A stretch of DNA of 13,044 bases from Deltaproteobacteria bacterium (GCA_020861205.1 JAJBSY010000108.1:1-13044); one strand, 5' to 3'. Positions 1 to 7,682 are shown, counted from the stretch's first letter. Translations and numbers: made by a program. The notes: generated by a model from the sequence alone, not told the origin.

Positions 1-195
1 GAGAAGGTCGTCCACCCGGTAGCCCGGGAGGGCCGGACGGGAAAAAATCGCGATGGTATCCGCTTTCCGGATAAACGCCGACGCACCCTTGAGGTTCTCC
101 GCGATGCCCACCTCGAATCCGGCATCCCGCAATTGCGGAAACACCTTGGTCACGGCGTGGGCTGGCGCGATGAATAGGATGCGTCGTTGTGGCAT
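1..195 (-). CDS. Receiver-like protein, 5' part only (cut by window edge)
   Basis: The gene runs leftward and leaves the window, so only its first 65 residues are visible. The reading starts MPQRRILFIAPAH and has no stop to position 1. The pattern follows the first half of a response-regulator receiver: a beta strand (residues 5-10), a helix ending in DAGFEV (24-29), AENLKGA (32-38), then a strand and loop IAIFSRPALPG (48-58) matching the usual 'LLD..MPG' loop. However, the acidic pair after strand 1 is replaced by IAPAH, and the expected phospho-acceptor Asp is Ser52. If the fold call is right, this is a pseudo-receiver. The ATG at 195 has no clear Shine-Dalgarno; an in-frame TTG about 14 codons upstream is an alternative, and an in-frame TAG lies just before that. 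It is divergent from larB. The receiver assignment is inference from pattern and needs the rest of the gene; a Rossmann-type N-terminus of another family is possible. Confidence 0.6.
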   Translation of the reverse strand, partial: MPQRRILFIAPAHAVTKVFPQLRDAGFEVGIAENLKGASAFIRKADTIAIFSRPALPGYRVDDLL

Positions 196-445
196 AATAG
201 GTAAGGTAATACCCGGATATTTGCGCGGAAGCAACCGCTATCACAAGTTTTTGTCTTCGCCGGAGCGGTTCCGGCGATCCCGGTCGCCAAAAGGCCAACG
301 CGCAAAAGACAGGCGGCGGTGGCGGCTCCCGGACAAATGAGCGATCCGGCCCCGGGCGTATTGCGGTCAGCGCACCTTGTCCGGAGGGCCGGACTGTGCT
401 AAACACGAGGGCTGCGAAGTCATTTTTTACCCCTCCTGGATTGCC
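196..445. promoter_or_regulatory. Divergent intergenic region upstream of larB
   Basis: About 250 bases separate the minus-strand receiver-like gene from larB. The open frame running through this stretch (53-340) has low-complexity basic composition and no recognisable family, so I treat the region as non-coding. The one clear structure is an inverted repeat, GTCCGG (379-384) and CCGGAC (389-394), with a four-base loop. It overlaps a weak promoter-like pair for larB: TTGTCC at 377-382 and TAAACA at 400-405, spaced 17 bases. The promoter call is tentative. Confidence 0.3.
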
Positions 446-1225
446 ATGCCAGACACTGATACCCTTGCCAGCATTCTCGGCCGCGTCGCCGCCGGAGCCA
501 TGTCTCCGGAGGAAGCGGCGGAACGGTTGAAATACGCCCCCTTCCGGCAAATGCTGGACGGGGTCACCGTGGATACCCACCGCCGGCTCCGGACCGGAGC
601 GCCGGAGACCGTCTTTGCCAGGGGCAAAAGCACGGACAGGCTCGTGGCGTCTGTCGGCGCGTTGAGCGGCGAAGACGGCGCGTCTCCCGTCCTCGCGAGC
701 CGTGTTTCCCCGGAACAGGGCGAGGCCCTGCAAAAAGCTTTTCCCGACGGCGTCTACTGGCCGGAAGCCGCGACCTTCAGCCGCAACAGGCCGATGCCCC
801 ACACGCCGCCCTGGCCGGACAAAGGCGACGTGATGGTCGTCACCGCCGGAACCTCGGATATGCCGGTGGCGCTTGAAACCCTCGCCACTCTCCTGTTTCA
901 CGGCGTGGACGCGGGGCTTGCGGCGGATATCGGCGTGGCCGGGCTGCACCGCGTATCGCCGTGGCTGCCCGTTTTTGAGAAGGCGTCCGCGCTCATCGTG
1001 GTCGCCGGGATGGAGGGGGCTCTGCCCAGCGTCATAGCCGGGCTTACCGCCAAACCCGTGGTGGCGGTGCCGACGTCCGTGGGATACGGGGTTGCGCTCG
1101 GCGGATTCGCGGCTCTGGCGGGTATGCTCTCATCCTGTTCGCCGGGCATCGCCGTGGTCAACATCGACAACGGCTACGGCGCGGCCATGTTCGCCCTGCG
1201 CCTCATGCAGATGAAAGAGAAATAA
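446..1225 (+). CDS. larB: LarB, pyridinium-3,5-biscarboxylate mononucleotide synthase (nickel-pincer cofactor)
   Basis: LarB carboxylates and hydrolyses nicotinic acid adenine dinucleotide to pyridinium-3,5-biscarboxylic acid mononucleotide, the first step of the nickel-pincer nucleotide cofactor used by LarA. LarE (sulfur transfer) and LarC (nickel insertion) act afterwards in the cytoplasm. The 259 residues match the family length. The C-terminal two thirds is the AIR-carboxylase/PurE-like domain: VVTAGTSDMPVA (131-142), DIGVAGLHR (161-169), VVAGMEGALPSV (185-196), AVPTSVGYG (207-215) and VVNIDNGYGA (237-246). Cys231 in SSCSPG is the candidate for the catalytic cysteine of LarB. The N-terminus (MSPEEAAERL, 19-28) is also typical. 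I chose ATG 446, with GGA at 438-440, over an in-frame TTG at 377 whose extra 23 residues do not look like the family. The recD2 ribosome site overlaps its stop, so the two are probably co-translated. No larC or larE lies beside it. Confidence 0.92.
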   Translation: MPDTDTLASILGRVAAGAMSPEEAAERLKYAPFRQMLDGVTVDTHRRLRTGAPETVFARGKSTDRLVASVGALSGEDGASPVLASRVSPEQGEALQKAFPDGVYWPEAATFSRNRPMPHTPPWPDKGDVMVVTAGTSDMPVALETLATLLFHGVDAGLAADIGVAGLHRVSPWLPVFEKASALIVVAGMEGALPSVIAGLTAKPVVAVPTSVGYGVALGGFAALAGMLSSCSPGIAVVNIDNGYGAAMFALRLMQMKEK

Positions 1226-1232
1226 GGAATAT

Positions 1233-3497
1233 ATGGCACAACGGCGCGGCGGCGGAACGGAAAACCCTCTCTCCCTGATCGAGTCCCCGGTGGAACTGGC
1301 CGGAACTCTGGAGCGGGTGGTATTCCACAACCCGGACAACGGGTACACGGTTCTGCGGCTCAGCGTGAAGGGCAAGGCGGATCTCGTGACCGCGGTCGGA
1401 GCCATGCACGAGCCGCAGCCGGGAGTTTCCCTGAAACTCGCCGGACGCTGGACCACGCACGCCCGGTTCGGCGAACAGTTCCAGATGGACCGGTACGAGA
1501 CCGTGCTCCCGGCCACTGAAGCGGGGATCCGCCACTATCTCGCGTCCGGTTTGATCAAGGGCGTGCGCGAGGCCATGGCCAAGCGCATCGTGGACATGTT
1601 CGGGGCGGACACATTCCGCGTCATGGAAGAAGACCCGGAACAGCTCCTGAAGGTTCCCGGGATCGGTATGCGCACGGTCGACGCCGTTCGGGCGGCCTGG
1701 GCCGAGCACCAGGGGATCCGGGAACTGATCATGTTTTTGCAGCCGCACGGCGTTTCCACGGCGTACGCCGTCCGCATTTACAAACATTACGGCGGCGAGG
1801 CCCTGGACGTGGTGCGGGAAAACCCCTACCGGCTCGCCATGGATATTCACGGCATCGGGTTTCTGACCGCCGACGCCATCGCCATGAAGCTCGGGTTCGA
1901 ACCGGATTCCGCGCTCAGGGCCGAGGCGGGCCTGCTCTATACCCTGGTACGGTTGAGCGAGGAGGGGCACGTCTACTATCCCAAAGAGGATCTTCTCCGG
2001 GAGACGGCGACCCTTCTCAACGTGGAGACGGCCCTTGCGGAACGCGCTCTCGCGCCGCTGGCGGCCGGGGAGCGCATCGTGCTGGAGGAATTGCGGGGGC
2101 TGCCGGGGCAGGCGCCGGGTGAAATCGATCCGGACGACGACCGGGTGCTCACGCACGTCGGCGTGTACCTGGGCCGGTACCACCACTGCGAGGCGGGCAT
2201 CGCGTATTACCTGCGGCGCATCCTCCGGTCCCCGAAGGCCGCCGCGTTCGACGACCCGGAAACGGTCATGGCCAAGACCCTGGCCTCCCTTTCCATGGAG
2301 CTCGCGCCCGAGCAGGAGGAAGCCGTGCGGAGCGCCATAGACAGGAAGGTCATGGTCATCACCGGCGGCCCGGGCACGGGCAAGACCACGGTCATCAACG
2401 CGGTCATCAAGGCCTTCTCCCACGCCAGGGCGCGCATCCTTCTGGCGGCGCCCACGGGCCGCGCGGCCAAGCGCCTTTCCGAAACCAGCTCCCTCGAGGC
2501 GAAGACCATCCACAGGCTGCTCGAATACAGTCCGCACGAGGACTCCTTCTGCCGCAACGAGGACAACCCGCTGGCCTGCACGCTGCTCGTCATTGACGAA
2601 GCCTCCATGATGGACACGCTACTCATGTATCACCTGCTCAAGGCCGTGCCGCTCGGAGCCACGGTGATCTTTGTCGGCGACGTGAACCAGCTGCCCTCCG
2701 TGGGGCCGGGAAACGTGTTGCGCGACATCATCGCCTCCGGGGTCGTGCCGGTGGTGGAGCTTACCGAGGTGTTCCGGCAGGCCGCAGAGAGCGAAATCAT
2801 CCTGAACGCCCACCGTATCAACCACGGCGAGGCCCCCAACCTCGCCAACCCCACGGAACGGCTCGGCGATTTTTACTTCATCCGGCAGGACGACCCCGAA
2901 AAAGCGGCCGCCATGGTGGTGGACCTGGTGCGCGACCATATCCCGCGCCGGTTCGGCCTGAACGCCTTTGACGATATCCAGGTCCTGTCCCCCATGCACA
3001 AAGGTTCCTGCGGGGCCGCCAACCTGAACGCCCTGCTCCAGGACGCGCTCAACCCCCAGGCCCTGAAGCTCCAGCGCGGCGACCGGCAGTTCCGGCTCGG
3101 CGACAAGGTCATGCAAATCCGCAACAATTACGACAAGGACGTGTTTAACGGGGATATCGGGCGCATCATCCACGTGCATCCCGAAGACCGCGAGATAACC
3201 GTCCGTTTCGACGAGATGAACGTCATATATCCCTGGGACGAGCTGGACGAGCTTGTTCCGGCGTACGCCATATCCGTGCACAAGTCGCAAGGGTCGGAAT
3301 ACCCGGCGGTGGTGCTGCCCATCCTGACCCAGCACTACGTCATGCTGCAACGCAACCTCCTCTACACGGGCGTGACGCGCGGCAAACGGCTGGTCGTGCT
3401 GGTGGGGTCGGCCAAGGCCGTGCACATCGCGGTTGCCAACAACCAGATGCGCAAGCGTCACACCTGGCTCGCGCACCGGCTCGCGGCCGGGGTGTGA
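1233..3497 (+). CDS. recD2: RecD2-type ATP-dependent DNA helicase (RecD/TraA family)
   Basis: A 754-residue superfamily 1 (SF1B, 5'-3') helicase of the RecD2 type, which works without RecB and RecC in repair and mutation avoidance. The order is typical: an OB-like N-terminal region (about 20-95), helix-hairpin-helix repeats (KVPGIGMRTVDA, 140-151, and DIHGIGFLTADA, 204-215), then the motor. Motor motifs are intact: Walker A GGPGTGKTT (378-386), motif Ia AAPTGRAAKRL (405-415), Walker B VIDEASMMD (453-461), motif III GDVNQLPSVGPG (482-493), EVFRQ (512-516), motif V SVHKSQGSEYP (681-691) and motif VI YTGVTRGKR (711-719). Length and N-terminal extension separate it from the shorter RecBCD subunit RecD. 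ATG 1233 follows larB by seven bases. Its Shine-Dalgarno AAGGA (1224-1228) overlaps the larB stop, which argues for translational coupling. There is no evident functional link between the two. Confidence 0.95.
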   Translation: MAQRRGGGTENPLSLIESPVELAGTLERVVFHNPDNGYTVLRLSVKGKADLVTAVGAMHEPQPGVSLKLAGRWTTHARFGEQFQMDRYETVLPATEAGIRHYLASGLIKGVREAMAKRIVDMFGADTFRVMEEDPEQLLKVPGIGMRTVDAVRAAWAEHQGIRELIMFLQPHGVSTAYAVRIYKHYGGEALDVVRENPYRLAMDIHGIGFLTADAIAMKLGFEPDSALRAEAGLLYTLVRLSEEGHVYYPKEDLLRETATLLNVETALAERALAPLAAGERIVLEELRGLPGQAPGEIDPDDDRVLTHVGVYLGRYHHCEAGIAYYLRRILRSPKAAAFDDPETVMAKTLASLSMELAPEQEEAVRSAIDRKVMVITGGPGTGKTTVINAVIKAFSHARARILLAAPTGRAAKRLSETSSLEAKTIHRLLEYSPHEDSFCRNEDNPLACTLLVIDEASMMDTLLMYHLLKAVPLGATVIFVGDVNQLPSVGPGNVLRDIIASGVVPVVELTEVFRQAAESEIILNAHRINHGEAPNLANPTERLGDFYFIRQDDPEKAAAMVVDLVRDHIPRRFGLNAFDDIQVLSPMHKGSCGAANLNALLQDALNPQALKLQRGDRQFRLGDKVMQIRNNYDKDVFNGDIGRIIHVHPEDREITVRFDEMNVIYPWDELDELVPAYAISVHKSQGSEYPAVVLPILTQHYVMLQRNLLYTGVTRGKRLVVLVGSAKAVHIAVANNQMRKRHTWLAHRLAAGV

Positions 3498-3521
3498 TTC
3501 TTCCGGGATACAAACGCGCGT

Positions 3522-3561
3522 CCCGGCGGCGGGGCTGGGAGATTGCCCCCTTGCCGCCGGG
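3522..3561 (+). other. Strong hairpin between recD2 and the NlpC/P60 lipoprotein gene
   Basis: CCCGGCGGC (3522-3530) pairs perfectly with GCCGCCGGG (3553-3561). The stem continues inward with GGGGC (3531-3535) against GCCCC (3545-3549), with a three-base bulge CTT (3550-3552) on the right side. The structure ends 11 bases before the ribosome site of the next gene. No T-run follows it, so it is not a standard intrinsic terminator. It could be a partial terminator, an mRNA-stabilising or processing element, or a fold limiting translation of the lipoprotein. Confidence 0.6.
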
Positions 3562-3581
3562 GAAAACCAATCGGGATTACC

Positions 3582-5036
3582 ATGAAACAGATTCTTCGCG
3601 TCCTGCTCTGCCTGGCCATGCTGTCCGCCCTGACCGCCTGCGGTCCGAAGAGCGGCGTCGATGTTACGCGCTTCGGCCTTCAGGATGCCGTCATCGCCAG
3701 GGACCTGGCCGTTTTTCCGCAAGACCTGACCGTGTACGCCGAGCGCGCGGGCAAGGATGCCGCGCTGATGGACCGGGAACGCCAAGGCCGGGAAGACGCT
3801 CGGTTTGACGCCAATTTTTTCGCGGCCTGGGAAACGACCGTCTCGCACCTGCCGAAAGATTTCGTCTTCGAGGCCGTGAAGAGCATGGACCCGGCCAAGG
3901 GATACGCGGAAAACCTGCGGCCCTGGGATCCGGAACGCTGGCGGGAACTGGTCGATAACGCGTTTATGAGCGCTTACGGCACCGTTTCCGTGCGTCCCGC
4001 CATTACCGTCGCGACCACGTCCCTGCGCAGGATGCCGACGGACGCGCCGTACTTTCTGGACCCCGGCCAGGCGGGAGAAGGGTTCCCCTTCGATTATATG
4101 CAAAATTCCGTGTTGTGGGTCGGCACCCCGGTAGCGGTGATTCATGTCTCGCTCGACGGCCGGTGGGCGTTCGTGCAGACCCGCCTCGTTTCCGGGTGGG
4201 CGCGCGTCAGCGACCTTGGCGCGGTGGACGAACCGTTCATCAGGACCTGGCGCTCGCGGCCCCTGGCGGTCATTGTCCGGGACAATACCGCGCTCCCGGT
4301 GCGGAGCGGCGCGAGCGCGGTGACGGGCAGAAGGTGGGCGGTCATGGCCCACGTCGGGACGATTTTGCCCTACGCGCCGTCCGAACCCGTCAAGTCGCCG
4401 CATACGCTGGTGTATGTGCCGTTGCGGGGAACGGACGGCAAGGCGGTCATGGCCACCGCGTTTTCTCCCATACAGGCTACCCGCGCCAAGCCCCTGGACC
4501 TGACGCCCCTGAACGTCGCGCGGGTCGGCAACGCCATGATGGGGCAGCCCTACGGCTGGGGCGGCCTTTTCGGGCAGCGCGACTGCTCGGCCGCCATGCA
4601 TGACCTGTTCGCGCCCTTCGGCGTCTGGCTGCCGCGCAACTCGCGGGTCCAGGGGAGGATGGGCGAACGGATCGATCTGGCGGGCCTTTCCCCGGACCAG
4701 AAAGAGGCGCGGATACTGCGCGGCGGCGTGCCGTTCTTTTCCCTGGTCGGTATGCCGGGACACGTGGGCCTCTATCTCGGGGCGTATCCCGTACAGGACG
4801 GGGGTACGACGCGCGAGGTTCCGGTCATGTTCCACAACGTCTGGGGCTTGCGTGTAACCAGCGGTTCGGGCAAGGACAAGCGCGAGGGACGGGGCGTCAT
4901 CGGAAAGGCCGTTGTGACGAGCCTCCGGCCGGGGGCGGAACATGAACAAATTTCTTCTCCGGCGAGCCTGCTCGACAGGATAAGCGGGTTGGCCGTTCTG
5001 CCCGAGCCCCTTCCCCAGGAACGAGCGGGACGATAG
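3582..5036 (+). CDS. SH3 / NlpC-P60 family lipoprotein, putative gamma-D-glutamyl-L-diamino acid endopeptidase
   Basis: A 484-residue exported lipoprotein expected to cut stem peptides of peptidoglycan. The N-terminus MKQILRVLLCLAM leads to the lipobox LTAC with Cys20 as lipidation site. Residues about 25-125 resemble the N-terminal stabilising domain seen with this peptidase type. Two SH3-like modules follow (about 129-220, ending VSGWARVSDL, and 227-295). The catalytic NlpC/P60 domain starts near 310: GQPYGWGG (321-328), RDCSAAMHD with nucleophile Cys335, GHVGLYLG with His394, and MFHNVWG with His418 as probable third residue. From memory, this matches the architecture of a structurally solved Desulfovibrio vulgaris protein (DVU_0896); I could not check the alignment. 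I chose ATG 3582, with GGGA at 3573-3576, over an in-frame TTG at 3543 that would spoil the signal peptide. mtaB starts three bases after its stop. Confidence 0.9.
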   Translation: MKQILRVLLCLAMLSALTACGPKSGVDVTRFGLQDAVIARDLAVFPQDLTVYAERAGKDAALMDRERQGREDARFDANFFAAWETTVSHLPKDFVFEAVKSMDPAKGYAENLRPWDPERWRELVDNAFMSAYGTVSVRPAITVATTSLRRMPTDAPYFLDPGQAGEGFPFDYMQNSVLWVGTPVAVIHVSLDGRWAFVQTRLVSGWARVSDLGAVDEPFIRTWRSRPLAVIVRDNTALPVRSGASAVTGRRWAVMAHVGTILPYAPSEPVKSPHTLVYVPLRGTDGKAVMATAFSPIQATRAKPLDLTPLNVARVGNAMMGQPYGWGGLFGQRDCSAAMHDLFAPFGVWLPRNSRVQGRMGERIDLAGLSPDQKEARILRGGVPFFSLVGMPGHVGLYLGAYPVQDGGTTREVPVMFHNVWGLRVTSGSGKDKREGRGVIGKAVVTSLRPGAEHEQISSPASLLDRISGLAVLPEPLPQERAGR

Positions 5037-5039
5037 CGT

Positions 5040-6428
5040 ATGGCGGCACATGGAACCGACAACACCTTTTTCCTTGCGACCCTCGGCTGCAAGGTCAACC
5101 AGTATGAAAGCCAGGCCTTGCGCGAGGCCTGGACCGCTCGCGGCCTGGTCGAGGTCGATGCCGCCCGTGCGGCGCGGACTGTCTGCATCAGCACCTGCGC
5201 GGTAACGGCGAAGGCCGTTGCCGACGGGCGCGCCGCCGTACGCCGCGCGCACCGGGAGAATCCGGAGGCCGCGATTGTCGTGACCGGCTGCGCGGCCCAG
5301 GTTTTGGCGCGGGAATTTCGCGCGCTGCCGGGCGTGGCGCGGGTGGTGCCGCAACAAAACAAGGCGTCGCTTCTGTGCTGCGGGGTTAACGCGCCCCTCG
5401 CCGCTCGCGGGCCGCATTGCCCCGGCGGGACGCCGGATCGCGGGGAAACGGACGGCATTCCTCCGTATCCCCCGTTCGCCATCGTTGCGTACGACCGCTC
5501 GCGGGCCGTGGTAAAGGTCCAGGACGGCTGTTCGCATCGCTGCACCTACTGCGTCGTGCCCCTGACGCGGGGCGAATCGCGCAGCCGTCCGCCCGCAGAG
5601 ACCCTCGCGGAGGCGGAACGCCTGCTCAAGGCCGGGTTCCGGGAACTGGTGCTCAACGGGATCAACCTGTCCCAGTATGGCCGGGATTTTGCGACGCCCC
5701 ACGATTTCTGGGACCTTGTCGCCTTGCTGGAAAAGAACCTGGCGCCCGAATGGGCGGGCAGGGCGCGCATCCGGTTGAGTTCGCTGGAACCGGGCCAGCT
5801 CGGGGCCAAAGCCCTGGACGTGCTCGGCGAAAGCTCCCTGGTGGCGCCGCACCTACATCTTTCACTCCAGAGCGGGAGCAGGGACGTGTTGCGGCGCATG
5901 GGGCGCGGCCACTACGACCCGGGCACGTTGCCGCGATTCTGCAAGGATCTTGCCGGGATATTCCCCAGGTTCGGGTTTGGCGCCGACATCCTTTCCGGGT
6001 TTCCCGGCGAAACGGACGAGGACGCCGCCGAAACCGAAGCCCTGTGCGAGGCGTTGCCGTTCAGCTACGCGCACGTCTTTCCCTATTCGCGCCGTCCCGG
6101 TACCCCCGCCGCGAACTGGCCGGGGCAACTGGACCCGGAGACGAGGAAAGCGCGGGCCGCGCGCCTGCGCGCCCTTTTGGAGCGGAAAAGCCGGGCGTTT
6201 CTGGAATCGTGCCGCGCATTGCCGGAAGTCGTGGTGGCCTGTGAGCTTTCGGAACACGATCCGGAACGGATCGGTGGCGGCGTCAACGAATTTTATGGGG
6301 AGTGCCGGTTCGCGGAAGGCCATGCGCCGGAAAAATCCCTCTCGCGCGCCCTTGTGAAAGCGCGGCCCGTGGGGGTCGGGGACGGCTGGCTGTGGGTTGA
6401 AACGTTGGCCGAAGCAAGAGCGCCCTGA
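5040..6428 (+). CDS. mtaB: MtaB, tRNA (N6-threonylcarbamoyladenosine-37) methylthiotransferase
   Basis: A cytoplasmic radical SAM enzyme that adds a methylthio group to t6A at position 37 of ANN-decoding tRNAs, giving ms2t6A. The N-terminal methylthiotransferase domain carries the auxiliary-cluster cysteines Cys17 (in LGCKVNQYES, a signature of the MtaB branch), Cys53 (STCAV) and Cys84 (TGCAAQ). The radical SAM cluster motif is CSHRCTYC (Cys164, Cys168, Cys171). Downstream motifs LNGINLSQYG, HLHLSLQSGS and DILSGFPGETDED are also conserved. At 462 residues it is slightly long, partly from a divergent linker near residues 115-145. The C-terminal TRAM-like region is short. ATG 5040 lies three bases after the lipoprotein stop, with GGGA at 5027-5030 inside that gene, so it is probably the last gene of the larB-recD2-lipoprotein run. 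MiaB and RimO are less likely because of the GCKVNQYES motif. Confidence 0.93.
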   Translation: MAAHGTDNTFFLATLGCKVNQYESQALREAWTARGLVEVDAARAARTVCISTCAVTAKAVADGRAAVRRAHRENPEAAIVVTGCAAQVLAREFRALPGVARVVPQQNKASLLCCGVNAPLAARGPHCPGGTPDRGETDGIPPYPPFAIVAYDRSRAVVKVQDGCSHRCTYCVVPLTRGESRSRPPAETLAEAERLLKAGFRELVLNGINLSQYGRDFATPHDFWDLVALLEKNLAPEWAGRARIRLSSLEPGQLGAKALDVLGESSLVAPHLHLSLQSGSRDVLRRMGRGHYDPGTLPRFCKDLAGIFPRFGFGADILSGFPGETDEDAAETEALCEALPFSYAHVFPYSRRPGTPAANWPGQLDPETRKARAARLRALLERKSRAFLESCRALPEVVVACELSEHDPERIGGGVNEFYGECRFAEGHAPEKSLSRALVKARPVGVGDGWLWVETLAEARAP

Positions 6429-6464
6429 AGGGGCAACGCGGAAGCGCGGCAACTTCGGCACCAA

Positions 6465-6488
6465 TCCCGGATCGCCGCCGGTCCGGGA
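6465..6488. terminator. Possible weak hairpin between convergent mtaB and the Elp3-like gene
   Basis: TCCCGGA (6465-6471) and TCCGGGA (6482-6488) form a 7-bp inverted repeat around a 10-base loop in the 66-base gap between two converging genes. Position suits a bidirectional terminator, but neither side has a T-run, so the call is weak. Confidence 0.3.
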
Positions 6489-6494
6489 CGCCGG

Positions 6495-7523
6495 TCAGCG
6501 CATTTCGCACACGTCCGCGTCGTGCCACGTAACGGTGTCAGGGGTTATTCCCAGGGCGGCGTAGGCTTTTTTCAAGCCCCCCTTGTGTCCCCAGAACGCG
6601 CCCTGGAAACGACGGGGCAGCCCGAGGTATTCGACCGGGCGGCCCAGGCGGGAAGCCTTCTCGCTAAGAAGGCCGAAAAGGGCGTGGGACCGTACGACGT
6701 CTCCCAGCGCGGGATGGCGGGGACCGGCAAGGATGCCGCCGTGGTCGAGCCCGTCCTGCGGCGCGAGCCCGATGCGGATGACCGGAATATCCGCCCGCCA
6801 AAAAGCGCGCAGAGCGTTCGCCAGCAACGGGATGGCCGCCTCGAGGGGCCAGGGGACGAACTCCCCGCGTTCGAACATGGCGGCAAGGGCCGTTCCCGCA
6901 AGGACAAGGCAGGGGTACAACCGGACGGCGGCCGGGTCGAGCCCGACGGTTTCGTCGATATCCCGGAGGAAGTCTTCCTCCAGCATCCCCGGCATTCCGG
7001 GCATGAGCTGGATGCCGAGGGCGAGGCCGCTTTCGCGGACCATGGCGCAGGCGCGCCGGGCGGCTTCCCCGGTGTAGCCTCGTCGGGAGACGGCCAGGGG
7101 CGTATCGCAAAAGCTCTGCACGCCCAGCTCGAGCATGACAAGACCCGCCTCGCGCAGTGCCTGAAGATGCGCCGGGGAGAGCGCGTCCGGCCGCGTGGAC
7201 GCGCGGACGCGCGTCACCAGCCCCTTGGCCCGGTAACGCGCGGCGAGATCGAGGCAGGCGAACTGGTCGGCTGGAGGAAGCGCGGTGAACGTTCCGCCGT
7301 AAAAGGCCAGCTCGCGGGGCCCTTCCCCCTCGTCCGCGGCGCGTTCAAGGCCTGCCGCCAGGTCCGCGAGAACGTCCCGCACGCCGCGCGGCCGCTCGCC
7401 GGTTTGGAGCGCCTGGGCGCAGAAGACGCATCGCGTGGGGCATCCTTGAAACGGCATGAATACCGGCTGGATGCGGGGTTTCGCCCGGTCTGCCTCGGGC
7501 GCGGGAAAGATAAGGGCGTTCAT
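6495..7523 (-). CDS. Elp3-like radical SAM protein without acetyltransferase domain
   Basis: A 342-residue radical SAM enzyme related to the SAM half of elongator protein 3. The iron-sulfur motif is CPTRCVFC (Cys28, Cys32, Cys35), preceded by PVFMPFQG. Further motifs are AFYGGTFTALP (73-83), STRPD (109-113), LELGVQSF (131-138) and GIQLMPGMPGM (170-180), all typical of Elp3-type proteins. Full Elp3 (about 550 residues) has a C-terminal GNAT acetyltransferase that modifies wobble uridine; it is absent here, so that reaction cannot be assumed and the substrate is unknown. The start is well bounded: an in-frame TAA lies at 7542-7544, seven codons before ATG 7523, and the next Met (residue 23) is too close to the cysteine motif. 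No clear Shine-Dalgarno is visible. It faces mtaB and diverges from the HIT gene across an AT-rich promoter region. Confidence 0.85.
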   Translation of the reverse strand: MNALIFPAPEADRAKPRIQPVFMPFQGCPTRCVFCAQALQTGERPRGVRDVLADLAAGLERAADEGEGPRELAFYGGTFTALPPADQFACLDLAARYRAKGLVTRVRASTRPDALSPAHLQALREAGLVMLELGVQSFCDTPLAVSRRGYTGEAARRACAMVRESGLALGIQLMPGMPGMLEEDFLRDIDETVGLDPAAVRLYPCLVLAGTALAAMFERGEFVPWPLEAAIPLLANALRAFWRADIPVIRIGLAPQDGLDHGGILAGPRHPALGDVVRSHALFGLLSEKASRLGRPVEYLGLPRRFQGAFWGHKGGLKKAYAALGITPDTVTWHDADVCEMR

Positions 7524-7550
7524 GCCGGCTCGGAAAAAGTGTTACGGAAC

Positions 7551-7620
7551 CCGATATATATGCAGTATAGCTTGCATTATTGGGTTGTTTATTATACTGT
7601 GCATTACAAAGTGTAAAGAA
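7551..7620. promoter_or_regulatory. AT-rich divergent promoter region between the Elp3-like and HIT genes
   Basis: This stretch is strikingly AT-rich for the window. For the minus strand, TTTACA (complement of 7612-7617) and TATAAT (complement of 7591-7596) are near-consensus -35 and -10 boxes, with a 15-base spacer. For the plus strand, TTGCAT (7572-7577) and TATACT (7593-7598) form a similar pair, also spaced 15. The two -10 boxes overlap. Two inverted repeats sit on them: TTACA-AAG-TGTAA (7604-7616), covering the minus-strand -35, and CAGTATA (7563-7569) with TATACTG (7593-7599). The short spacers lower confidence in the exact boxes. Confidence 0.5.
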
Positions 7621-7682
7621 AACGCAAACCAGTGCTTTCGCCCGCGTGAAAGCGCCCCGCAAACGAGATGGAGCGCGTAACG

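Noticed and set aside
53..340. A 95-codon plus-strand frame at the left edge
   Set aside because: It overlaps the start of the minus-strand receiver-like gene and runs into the intergenic region with basic, unstructured composition and no ribosome site.
377..445. A TTG start for larB that adds 23 residues
   Set aside because: The extra residues do not resemble LarB proteins, and the TTG lies on a hairpin arm. ATG 446 gives the usual length.
1203..2537. A 444-codon minus-strand frame under recD2
   Set aside because: Antisense shadow of a clearly recognised helicase; no domain seen.
2619..5852. A 1077-codon open frame on the minus strand under recD2, the lipoprotein gene and mtaB
   Set aside because: It is antisense to three genes with intact family motifs, has an Arg/Gly/His/Pro-rich composition typical of GC-rich antisense frames, and shows no recognisable domain.
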